A DNA stretch of 64,000 nt from positions 124,001 to 188,000 of the forward strand of contig AP024673.1 of the NCBI GenBank assembly GCA_025998675.1. The letters are read 5' to 3'. Below the pieces are notes generated by a model. The model saw only the letters and a program-made list of their open reading frames with translations, had not been told where the DNA came from and did not search any database. Origin of the DNA: Fimbriimonadales bacterium. Its GTDB lineage: Bacteria > Armatimonadota > Fimbriimonadia > Fimbriimonadales > GBS-DC. Both the position numbers and the translations under genes were made by a program. Positions 43,719-51,600 of this stretch are shown here, in pieces. Each line of letters opens with the position of its first letter. Position 1 is the first letter of the stretch.

Positions 43719-43943
43719 ATACCAACTGTGCGGTCAGAGTTCGTAAAGCGTCGACGCCTGTAGCCCTCACCCCCTTTGTCCCCCTCTCCCAAAGGGTTGG
43801 GAGAGGGGGAGAGCGCGTCGCGCGCCGCACGCACGGCTCCCCTCTCCCGCCGTGCGGGAGAGGGGCTGGGGGTGAGGGCAAAACGCGCGTGGCTCCGGCT
43901 GTAGACGCACGGCAATTACGAAGTTTGACGCGCGGATTGGTAT
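43719..43943. mobile_element. MITE-like element, family B copy 3, with different cargo
   Basis: 225 bp with ends ATACCAACTGTGCGGTCAGA and (right, complement) ATACCAATCCGCGCGTCAAA. Instead of the GGAGTGC palindrome, the interior holds a CCCTCACCCC hairpin repeat (43763-43880). Its left end lies where the -35 of the GH57 gene should be (TTGGTA, 16 bp from TATACT). Confidence 0.85.
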
Positions 43944-43984
43944 AAGTCCCCGGCGTTCGCGTAGAGTTATACAGCGTTCGCAGT

Positions 43985-44150
43985 GCCCGACGGCTGAAGC
44001 CGTTCCTATCACACGAAGCCGACCTGCGTCGGCTCAAGTCGCACGCGCATCCTGCGCGTGAACTTGGGCAGGATGCTCAAGCTACGGAAGCCAGCGCAGG
44101 CTGGCTTTGTGTTGTAGGAACGGGTTCACCCGTCTGGACTCAAGCGAAAA
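43985..44150. repeat. GAAGCC-type hairpin cluster
   Basis: Short hairpins in a row: CGGCTGAAGCCG, GCCGACCTGCGTCGGC, GCGCATCCTGCGCGT and GCCAGCGCAGGCTGGC, followed by TGTAGGAACGGGTTCACCCG. A related fragment (GGCAGGCTTCG..GTAGGAACGGCTTTAG) lies at 26290-26330. Non-coding; no gene in 43944-44198. Confidence 0.65.
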
Positions 44151-44198
44151 ACCCAGACAGTCTCTGAATGCGCCGTCGTCAGGTACACTCTTACCGCC

Positions 44199-45635
44199 GT
44201 GTGGAACGACGATGCGCCGCGTGAGGCGTGCGGGCTGTTCGGCGTCTTCGCGCCAGGGGAGGATGTCGCCCGACTGACCTACTTCGGGCTATTCGCGCTG
44301 CAACATCGCGGGCAGGAGAGCGCGGGCATCGCCGTCTCCGACGGGACCCGCATCCGCGCCTACAAAGACCTGGGGCTGGTCACGCGCGTCTTTTCGGAGC
44401 CGATTCTGCAGAGCCTGCGGGGCGACATCGCCGTCGGGCATACCCGCTACTCCACCACAGGGTCGTCCACCCTGCGCAATGTGCAGCCGATTACCTGTTC
44501 CACCGAGCAGGGCAACATCGCCGTCGCGCACAACGGCAATCTGGTGAACGCGCACCGCCTGCGGGCGCAGCTGGAGGCGGACGGCGAGCAGTTCGAGTCG
44601 ACCAACGATTCGGAGGTCATCGTGCGCCTGATTGCCCGCGCGCTGGAGCAGGGGGCGGATATTGTGGAGGCGATACGCGCGATGATGCGTCAGGTGCGCG
44701 GCGCGTACTCACTGGCGATTCTGACCCCCACGCAGCTGATAGGCGTGCGCGACCCGTATGGCGTGCGTCCGCTGGCGCTGGGCAGGCTGGGCGACTCGTG
44801 GGTGCTGGCGTCGGAGACCTGCGCCTTCCCGCCGATTGGCGCGGAGTATGTGCGTGAGTTGGCGCCGGGCGAGATTGTCGTGATTGACGCCGACGGGCTG
44901 CACGCCCACGAGGGGCTGCCCCCGACGCGCCATGCGCTGTGCATGTTCGAGCTGATTTACTTCGCGCGTCCCGACAGCCACCTGTACGGCAGGCTGCTGT
45001 ATGAAGTGCGCCGTCGGATGGGGCGCATTCTGGCGCGGGAGCATCCTGCGGAGGCGGATCTGGTCATCCCCGTGCCCGATTCGGGCGCGCCGGCGGCGGT
45101 GGGCTACGCGGCGGAGTCGGGCATTCCCTACGGCGACGGGCTGATTAAGAACCGCTACGCGCCGCGCACCTTCATTCAGCCTGAACAGCGCCTGCGCGAG
45201 CAGAGCGTGCGCCTCAAACTCACGCCCCTGCGCGAGGTGATTGCGGGCAAGCGGCTGGTGGTGGTGGACGATTCTATCGTGCGCGGCACGACCACGCGCC
45301 AGATTGTGCGCCTGCTGTTCGAGGCGGGCGCGCGCGAGGTGCATCTACGCATCACCGCGCCGCCCATCCGATTCCCCTGCCACTACGGAATCGATATGGC
45401 GACTCAGCGCGAGCTGGTCGCCGCGCACCACACGGTGGAAGATGTGCGACGGCAGGTGGGCGCGACCACCTTAGGCTATCTGAGCATTGAGGGGCTGCTG
45501 GAGGCGGCGGGGCACGCACGCGAGCGGTTCTGCCTTGCCTGCTTCAACGGCGACTACCCCATCCCCATCCCCGACGATGTGGCGCTGGTGAAGGAACTCT
45601 TTGAAACCCCCACACCCGCAGGCGCAGAACACTGA
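44199..45635 (+). CDS. purF: Amidophosphoribosyltransferase
   Basis: 478 residues. First step of purine synthesis: glutamine and PRPP give phosphoribosylamine. After a 10-residue propeptide, Cys11 (CGLFGVF) is the glutaminase nucleophile once cleaved. The PRPP motif is VVVDDSIVRGTT. Cys residues in HALCMFE, RFPCHYG and FCLACFNG match the [4Fe-4S] ligands of the Bacillus-type enzyme. TACACT is 9 nt before GTG 44199. Confidence 0.97.
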   Translation: MWNDDAPREACGLFGVFAPGEDVARLTYFGLFALQHRGQESAGIAVSDGTRIRAYKDLGLVTRVFSEPILQSLRGDIAVGHTRYSTTGSSTLRNVQPITCSTEQGNIAVAHNGNLVNAHRLRAQLEADGEQFESTNDSEVIVRLIARALEQGADIVEAIRAMMRQVRGAYSLAILTPTQLIGVRDPYGVRPLALGRLGDSWVLASETCAFPPIGAEYVRELAPGEIVVIDADGLHAHEGLPPTRHALCMFELIYFARPDSHLYGRLLYEVRRRMGRILAREHPAEADLVIPVPDSGAPAAVGYAAESGIPYGDGLIKNRYAPRTFIQPEQRLREQSVRLKLTPLREVIAGKRLVVVDDSIVRGTTTRQIVRLLFEAGAREVHLRITAPPIRFPCHYGIDMATQRELVAAHHTVEDVRRQVGATTLGYLSIEGLLEAAGHARERFCLACFNGDYPIPIPDDVALVKELFETPTPAGAEH

Positions 45636-45683
45636 CAGGAATTTTATCGAAAGTGTGCTATAATTCGCCCGTGGAGGCGAGCG

Positions 45684-47135
45684 ATGACGCCGAAGTCGCC
45701 GAATCGAGACGAGCTGCTGCAAATGACGCGCCGCTACTTTTTCAAAGTGTGCGGCTATGGGGTGGGCGCGCTGGCGTTGAATGCGCTGATGCAGCCCAAA
45801 CTACTCGCCGCGACGAATAACAACCCCCTCGCGCCGAAGCCGCCGCATTTCAAGCCCCGCGCGAAACGAATAATCTTCCTGTTTATGGCGGGCGCGCCCT
45901 CACAGATTGACCTGTTCGACCCCAAGCCCATCCTGCAGCAGTATCACGGGCAGCCGTGCCCGGAGAGCCTGCTGAAGGGTGAGCGGTTCGCCTTCATCAA
46001 AGGCACGCCGACGCTGCTGGGGTCGCCCTACAAGTTCCAGAAGCACGGGCAGTCGGGCATCGAGGTCTCCGAGCTGCTGCCCCATACCGCGAAGGTGGTG
46101 GACGATTTGTGCATCATCCGCTCGATGCAGACCGACCAGTTCAACCACGCGCCCGCGCAGATTTTCATGAACACGGGGCATCAGCTGCCCGGACGCCCCA
46201 GCATGGGCAGCTGGCTGACCTACGGGCTGGGCACGGAAAACCAGGACCTGCCGGGCTTCGTGGTGCTACTGTCGGGCGCGAACCGTCCCGACGGCGGGCA
46301 CGCCTGCTGGAGCAGCGGGTTCCTGCCGACGGCGTATCAGGGCGTGGAGTTCCGCAAGCAGGGCGACCCCGTGCTGTACCTCTCGAATCCCGACGGTATC
46401 GATCCCGAATCGCGCCGCGCGGTGATCGACGCTGTGAACGATCTCAACCGCATGAAACTGGAGCAGACGGGCGACCCCGAAATCGAGACGCGCATCAGCA
46501 ACTACGAGCTGGCGTACCGCATGCAGACCAGCGTGCCCGAACTGATGGACATCAGCAAGGAGCCTGAGTATATCCACCAGCTGTACGGCGCGACGCCGGG
46601 CAAGCCCTCGTTTGCGAACAACTGCCTGCTGGCGCGCCGGCTGGTGGAGCGCGGAGTGCGCTTCGTGCAACTGTACCATCGCGGCTGGGACCATCATGGC
46701 ACGGGCGAGGGCGATAGCATCTCCAGCGCACTGCCGCGCCTCTGTCGCGAGGTGGATCAGGCAAGCGCCGCGCTGATTATTGACCTCAAGCAGCGGGGAC
46801 TGCTGGACGATACGCTGGTCATCTGGGGCGGCGAGTTCGGACGCACGCCGATGAACGAGGGGCGCGGCGGCTCGACCTATCTGGGACGCGACCACCACCC
46901 GCGCGCGTTCACCCTCTGGCTGGCGGGCGGCGGCGTCAAGCCCGGAATCGTCTACGGCGCGACCGACGAACTCGGCTACTCCGTGACCGAGAACCCCGTG
47001 CATGTGCATGACCTGCACGCCACCCTCCTGCACCTGATGGGCATCGACCACACGCGCTTGACCTACTGGTATCAGGGGCGCAACTTCCGCCTGACCGATG
47101 TCTTCGGGCGCGTGGTGGACGGGATTCTCGGCTGA
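45684..47135 (+). CDS. DUF1501 family protein with Tat-like signal
   Basis: 483 residues. The N-terminus has [20 protein letters not shown], a twin-arginine-like export signal. The body ([66 protein letters not shown]) is a DUF1501 sulfatase-like fold common in Planctomycetes and relatives. TATAAT at 45659-45664 and GGAGGCGA before the ATG. DUF1501 genes often pair with DUF1549/DUF1553 cytochrome-like genes; none is adjacent here. Substrate unknown. Confidence 0.9.
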   Translation: MTPKSPNRDELLQMTRRYFFKVCGYGVGALALNALMQPKLLAATNNNPLAPKPPHFKPRAKRIIFLFMAGAPSQIDLFDPKPILQQYHGQPCPESLLKGERFAFIKGTPTLLGSPYKFQKHGQSGIEVSELLPHTAKVVDDLCIIRSMQTDQFNHAPAQIFMNTGHQLPGRPSMGSWLTYGLGTENQDLPGFVVLLSGANRPDGGHACWSSGFLPTAYQGVEFRKQGDPVLYLSNPDGIDPESRRAVIDAVNDLNRMKLEQTGDPEIETRISNYELAYRMQTSVPELMDISKEPEYIHQLYGATPGKPSFANNCLLARRLVERGVRFVQLYHRGWDHHGTGEGDSISSALPRLCREVDQASAALIIDLKQRGLLDDTLVIWGGEFGRTPMNEGRGGSTYLGRDHHPRAFTLWLAGGGVKPGIVYGATDELGYSVTENPVHVHDLHATLLHLMGIDHTRLTYWYQGRNFRLTDVFGRVVDGILG

Positions 47136-47147
47136 GGGCTGACCGTA

Positions 47148-49610
47148 TCACCCCATCCGCTTCAACAGCGCGATAGAGCCGTTCGGCAGGGCGATGCGGT
47201 CGGCGCTTTGATTCAGCTCCTGCGCCAGTGCGCCGCGCAAGCCCCGACACCAGGCGTTCTGCGGGAGGTCGGTCAGCGCCACCACCAGATAGTCGCGCGC
47301 CCGCGTGAGCGCGACATAGAGCTTGCGCAGGAGTTCGTCTTCCTCGCGTTGCTGGGCGTGTGTGTGCAGCACGCGCAACGGTACCGGCTCATAGGGCGTC
47401 GGGAGGTCGGGACGCGCCACCTGCAGCGCGACAATCCCGCGCTCGGCGTCTACCTCGATCTGCATATCGCGCCTGCGCGGGTAAAACGCGGTGTCCACCA
47501 CGAACACCACGGGGAACTCCAGCCCTTTCGCGGCGTGTACCGTGTAGAAGCGCACGACATTCGCGCTCTCTTCGTAGGTCGGGGCGTTGCCCTCGCGCTG
47601 CTCGAGACGGCTGGTGAGTTCCAGTTGCTCGGCGAAGGCGCGCGGGGCGACTGTCGGCTGCTCCAGCGCCATCGCCAGCAGTTTGCGCACATTCGCGACC
47701 GCCTGCCTGCCCCGTTCGCCCTGCGCGAGCAGCTTCGATTCGTACTGGCTGGCTTCCAGCGCGCGCGCCAGCAACGCGCCGACGCTCCATTCGCCCACAT
47801 GATGCGTCAGCGGCTCAAACCACGCCCAGAACGCATCCAGTCGTTCACGGTCCAGCGGGTCTAACTCGAGGTCTGCCTCCAGACACAGGCGCAGGGGCAG
47901 TTCGGCGTGTTCGGCGTGGAGCGTCAGCGCCATCAGCCCGTCGAGGCTCAGCCCCACCAGCGGCGAGCGCAACACAGCCGCCAGCGCGAGGGCGTCTTCG
48001 GGATCGCTCAGCGCGCGCAGCAGGTTCGTCAAGTCGCGCACCTCGTACTGCGTCCAGTAGCCGCGCCCGCCGCCGACCACATAGTACGGCGCGCCCACCG
48101 CGCGGAACGCCGCCTCGAACGCCTCCACCTTCGTGAACTGATGGAACAGCAACGCGAAGTCGCCGTACTGCGCGGGGCGCTCCTCGCCTGTTTCGGGGTC
48201 ATGCACGATCAGTCGCTGCGTTTCGACCCAGTGCTGAATCTGGCTGGCGACGAGACTCGCCTCGCGCGCCGAGTCGCGCTCCCTCATCAGCCAGACCTGC
48301 ACGCGCGGCTCTTCGGGCGAGGGCGCGGCGGGACGCATCGGCTGCAGGGTCAAAAACCGCTTGCCCCACAGATGCCCGAATACCTTCTCCACGAACGCCA
48401 GAATATCGGGGTGCGAGCGGAAGTTCGCCTGCAGGGGCACGAGTCGTCCATCATTCTGCTGCGCCTGATGCTGCCAGCTTTCGAACACGCGCGGGTCAGC
48501 GTAGCGAAAGCCGTAGATGGACTGCTGCGCGTCGCCCACCACCATCAGGCTGCCGCCCCCTGCAAGGATGTCGATAATCTGCGCCTGCAAGCCGTCGATG
48601 TCCTGCGTCTCGTCGACCAGCGTGTAGCGGAACATGCGCTGATAGCGGCGGCGCACGGTCGCCGACTCGCGCAGCAGTTGCAGGGCGCGGATTTGCATGT
48701 CGTCGAAGTCGAGCGCGCCGCGCGCCTGCTTGAGGGCTTCGTAAGCGTGCAGGTACTCGACGGTCAGCTCCAGCAGGGCGCATGCAATCTCGCGGGCGCG
48801 CGCCTCCAGATTCGCGTCGAAGTTAGCAAGCAGGCTCGCCATATAGTGAGCCGCCTCCTGCTGCTCAGTCGGCAGGTTCGCGAGGAGGACGCGCAGGTCG
48901 TCCAGCGTCGCGAGGTCGATGACGGTCGCCTCTGCAGGCGCGGCGGGCGTTTGCGTGCGGTGGGGGGCGTGCGCGTGCAACGCTTCACGCCCATAGTAGA
49001 GCGCCAGCGCGTCTGCGCTGGGGTAGGTCTGTCGCCACTGCTTCAGGTCGTGCGCGGTGTAGCCCTGATGGCGGGCGGCGTTCGCCACGCGCTGCACCAG
49101 CTCGTACAACGCCTGCAGGGGGTCGCCGCGCACGCTGTTGAGGTTCAGGTAGTCGGCGATAAGGTCAATCAGCGGGTCGGCTTCGAAGTCGCGCTCCTGA
49201 TGCAGCAGGTTCGCCAGCGCGCGATGGAACGCCTCGCGTCGGAGCTGATTCGCCGCGGGCGCGGGCAAAACGCCCGGCTCCGGGTCGATGCCTGCCTCGA
49301 AGGGGTTCTCCTGCAGGATGCGGCGACAGAGAGCGTGGACAGTGTGGATGTAGGCGTTTTCGATACGGGTGCGTGCGTCGCGCAGCCCGCGCTGTTCCAG
49401 CTTGCGGATGATGCGCGTTTTCATCTCGGCGGTGGCGGCGCGGGTGAAGGTAATCGTCAGGATGCTTTCGGGCGCGACGCCGCGCTCGCCGACCAGATGC
49501 ACAAACCGCTCGGTCAGCACGCCCGTTTTGCCCGACCCTGCGCCTGCGACGACTGCCAGTAGCCCGTCGCCATGCTCGATAGCCGCGCGTTGCGAATCGG
49601 TCCAGCGCAT
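47148..49610 (-). CDS. UvrD/Rep-family DNA helicase
   Basis: 820 residues from ATG 49610. Superfamily 1A motifs in order: Walker A AGAGSGKT (22-29), LTITFTRAATAEMK (Ia), VDETQDID (II), GDAQQSIYGFR (III), AAKGLEFPVVFVVD (V) and VALTRARDYLVVAL (VI). It unwinds DNA 3' to 5' in repair or recombination. It overlaps the mutL stop by one base (TGATG), so it may act with MutL in mismatch repair, as UvrD does in enterics. It lacks an evident C-terminal nuclease. Confidence 0.93.
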   Translation of the reverse strand: MRWTDSQRAAIEHGDGLLAVVAGAGSGKTGVLTERFVHLVGERGVAPESILTITFTRAATAEMKTRIIRKLEQRGLRDARTRIENAYIHTVHALCRRILQENPFEAGIDPEPGVLPAPAANQLRREAFHRALANLLHQERDFEADPLIDLIADYLNLNSVRGDPLQALYELVQRVANAARHQGYTAHDLKQWRQTYPSADALALYYGREALHAHAPHRTQTPAAPAEATVIDLATLDDLRVLLANLPTEQQEAAHYMASLLANFDANLEARAREIACALLELTVEYLHAYEALKQARGALDFDDMQIRALQLLRESATVRRRYQRMFRYTLVDETQDIDGLQAQIIDILAGGGSLMVVGDAQQSIYGFRYADPRVFESWQHQAQQNDGRLVPLQANFRSHPDILAFVEKVFGHLWGKRFLTLQPMRPAAPSPEEPRVQVWLMRERDSAREASLVASQIQHWVETQRLIVHDPETGEERPAQYGDFALLFHQFTKVEAFEAAFRAVGAPYYVVGGGRGYWTQYEVRDLTNLLRALSDPEDALALAAVLRSPLVGLSLDGLMALTLHAEHAELPLRLCLEADLELDPLDRERLDAFWAWFEPLTHHVGEWSVGALLARALEASQYESKLLAQGERGRQAVANVRKLLAMALEQPTVAPRAFAEQLELTSRLEQREGNAPTYEESANVVRFYTVHAAKGLEFPVVFVVDTAFYPRRRDMQIEVDAERGIVALQVARPDLPTPYEPVPLRVLHTHAQQREEDELLRKLYVALTRARDYLVVALTDLPQNAWCRGLRGALAQELNQSADRIALPNGSIALLKRMG

Positions 49611-51526
49611 CAGCTTCGCTTGAATCGGCGTTCGATCTCCTGCCAGGTCAGCAGCAGCGTGATGGGACGCCCATGCGGGCACAGGTACGGGTTCTCGGTG
49701 CGGGCGAGGTCTTCGATGAGCTTGCGCATTTCGGGCATGCTCAGCGGGTCGCCTGCCTTGACCGCCAGCTTGCACGAGGTCGTTATCCAGATTTGCTCGC
49801 GCGCGATGGGCAGCCGTTTGCTCACGGAGAGTTCCGCCAGTTCGTCGACAATGTCGCGCAGCGTCTGCACGGGGTCGCCTTTCAGCGCGGCGGGCACGGC
49901 GCGCACCAGGTAGGCGTCCGCGCCAAACGGCTCCAGTTCAAACCCAATCGCCTCCAGTTCGGGCAGTTTCTCCTGCAGCAGCAGCGCGTCGCGCCGACTG
50001 AGCTGCAGCGTTTCTGGGGTCAGCAGATGCTGTTTCGGGATGGGCAGCGCGCCGCGCCTGTAGCACAGTTGCTCGTACAGCACGCGCTCGTGGGCGACAT
50101 GCTGATCGATAATCACCAGCCCCTGCCGTGTGGAGGCGACGATGTAGGTGTTCTGCGTCTGCCCCAGAATGAACAGGTCTTCCAGCAGGTAGGCGAAGGG
50201 CAGGTGCGTCGTCTGCAGCGGTTCGGTTTCTATCAGCGGGGGCGTCTCTTCGGCGGGCGCGGGCGATGGCGCAGGCGCCGCGAGGCGCGCTGCACGCTCG
50301 AAGGGGTCTTCACTCGCTGTGGGGACGGCGGTCGCCTCAGACGGCGGTTCGGCGGCGGGCGGCTCGGGCGGCGTGGGCGATGCGTCCGTTTCAGGAGGCG
50401 CGGACGCCAGCCCGGCGCGCTGCAGCAGCATCTGGTGAATGACCGCTGCGTCGGGCGGGCGGGCAGGGGTGATGGCTGCGCCGCGCGAGGCGCTGGGCGG
50501 CAGCGCGCTGGGAATCATCCCGTGCTGCAAAAGCGCGGCGCGCAGCGCGTTCACCACCGCCTCGAACACCGCCTGCTCGCGCTGGAAGCGCACCTCGATT
50601 TTCGCGGGATGCACATTCACATCCACCTGGCGCGGGTCTATGCCCACCAGCAGCACGCAGGCAGGGTAGCGCTTTTCGGGCGTGAGGCTCTTGTACGCCT
50701 CATCCAGCGCGGCGGTCAGCGTCTTATTGCGCACGGGGCGCAGGTTCACATAAAAATACTGGTGCTGGCGCGTCGGGCGCGTCTGATGGGGCGGGGCAAT
50801 CAGCCCCCACACGCGCACGCCGTCGCGCTCATAGTCCACCTCCACCATGCCCTGCACCATCTCGCGCCCCCAGAGCGCGGCGACCGCCGTCAGCAAGTCG
50901 CCGTTGCCCGGCGTGAAGATAAGTTCCTGCCGTTCGTGAACCAGCCGAAACGACACATCGGGGTAGGCGAAGGCGTAGCGCGTCACGGTCTCCACGATGT
51001 GCCCCAGCTCGGTCGGCACGGTCTTGAGGAACTTCAGTCGGGCGGGCACATTATAAAACAGGTCGCGCACGGTAATCGTCGTGCCGATGGGCGCGCCCAC
51101 CTCCTCGACGCTTTTGAGTTCGCCGCCTTCCACCACGAGCCGCGTGCCCGTGTCTTCCTCAAACGCGCGGGTGAGGATTTCCATGCGGCTCACGCTGGCG
51201 ATGCTGGGCAGCGCCTCGCCTCGAAAGCCCAGCGTCGCGATGCGCATCAGGTCCGCGTCGGAGGCGATTTTGGAGGTAGCGTGCCGCTGCAGGGCGTTCA
51301 GCGCGTCCTCGCGGGTCATGCCGATGCCGTCGTCGCGCACGCGAATCAGTTTGCGCCCGCCCATCTCCGCCTCGACCTCGATTCGCGCCGCGCCCGCGTC
51401 GAGCGCGTTCTCGATGAGTTCCTTGAGCGCGGCGGCGGGACGCTCGACCACCTCCCCAGCGGCGATACGGTTCACCAGCTGCTCGTCCAGCGCGCGAATG
51501 GGACGGCGTTCAGGGCGTGTGCGCAT
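49610..51526 (-). CDS. mutL: DNA mismatch repair protein MutL
   Basis: 638 residues from ATG 51526. The GHKL ATPase is intact: LIENALDAGA (N-box), RVRDDGIGM, and GFRGEALPSIASV. The linker (about 350-450) is Pro/Ala rich. The C-terminal dimer domain has QHVAHERVLYEQL, where a DQHAxxE endonuclease motif would be DQHVAHE; so nicking activity is plausible. TACAAT is 10 nt from the ATG. mutS is not in the window. A longer open frame to 51787 is opposite other sequence and is rejected. Confidence 0.96.
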   Translation of the reverse strand: MRTRPERRPIRALDEQLVNRIAAGEVVERPAAALKELIENALDAGAARIEVEAEMGGRKLIRVRDDGIGMTREDALNALQRHATSKIASDADLMRIATLGFRGEALPSIASVSRMEILTRAFEEDTGTRLVVEGGELKSVEEVGAPIGTTITVRDLFYNVPARLKFLKTVPTELGHIVETVTRYAFAYPDVSFRLVHERQELIFTPGNGDLLTAVAALWGREMVQGMVEVDYERDGVRVWGLIAPPHQTRPTRQHQYFYVNLRPVRNKTLTAALDEAYKSLTPEKRYPACVLLVGIDPRQVDVNVHPAKIEVRFQREQAVFEAVVNALRAALLQHGMIPSALPPSASRGAAITPARPPDAAVIHQMLLQRAGLASAPPETDASPTPPEPPAAEPPSEATAVPTASEDPFERAARLAAPAPSPAPAEETPPLIETEPLQTTHLPFAYLLEDLFILGQTQNTYIVASTRQGLVIIDQHVAHERVLYEQLCYRRGALPIPKQHLLTPETLQLSRRDALLLQEKLPELEAIGFELEPFGADAYLVRAVPAALKGDPVQTLRDIVDELAELSVSKRLPIAREQIWITTSCKLAVKAGDPLSMPEMRKLIEDLARTENPYLCPHGRPITLLLTWQEIERRFKRS

Positions 51527-51600
51527 AAACAAGCAGATTGTACCTGAATCGAGACGGGACGAATATGGGGGTAAAATTCGGAATACTGGAGGTGTGTTTG

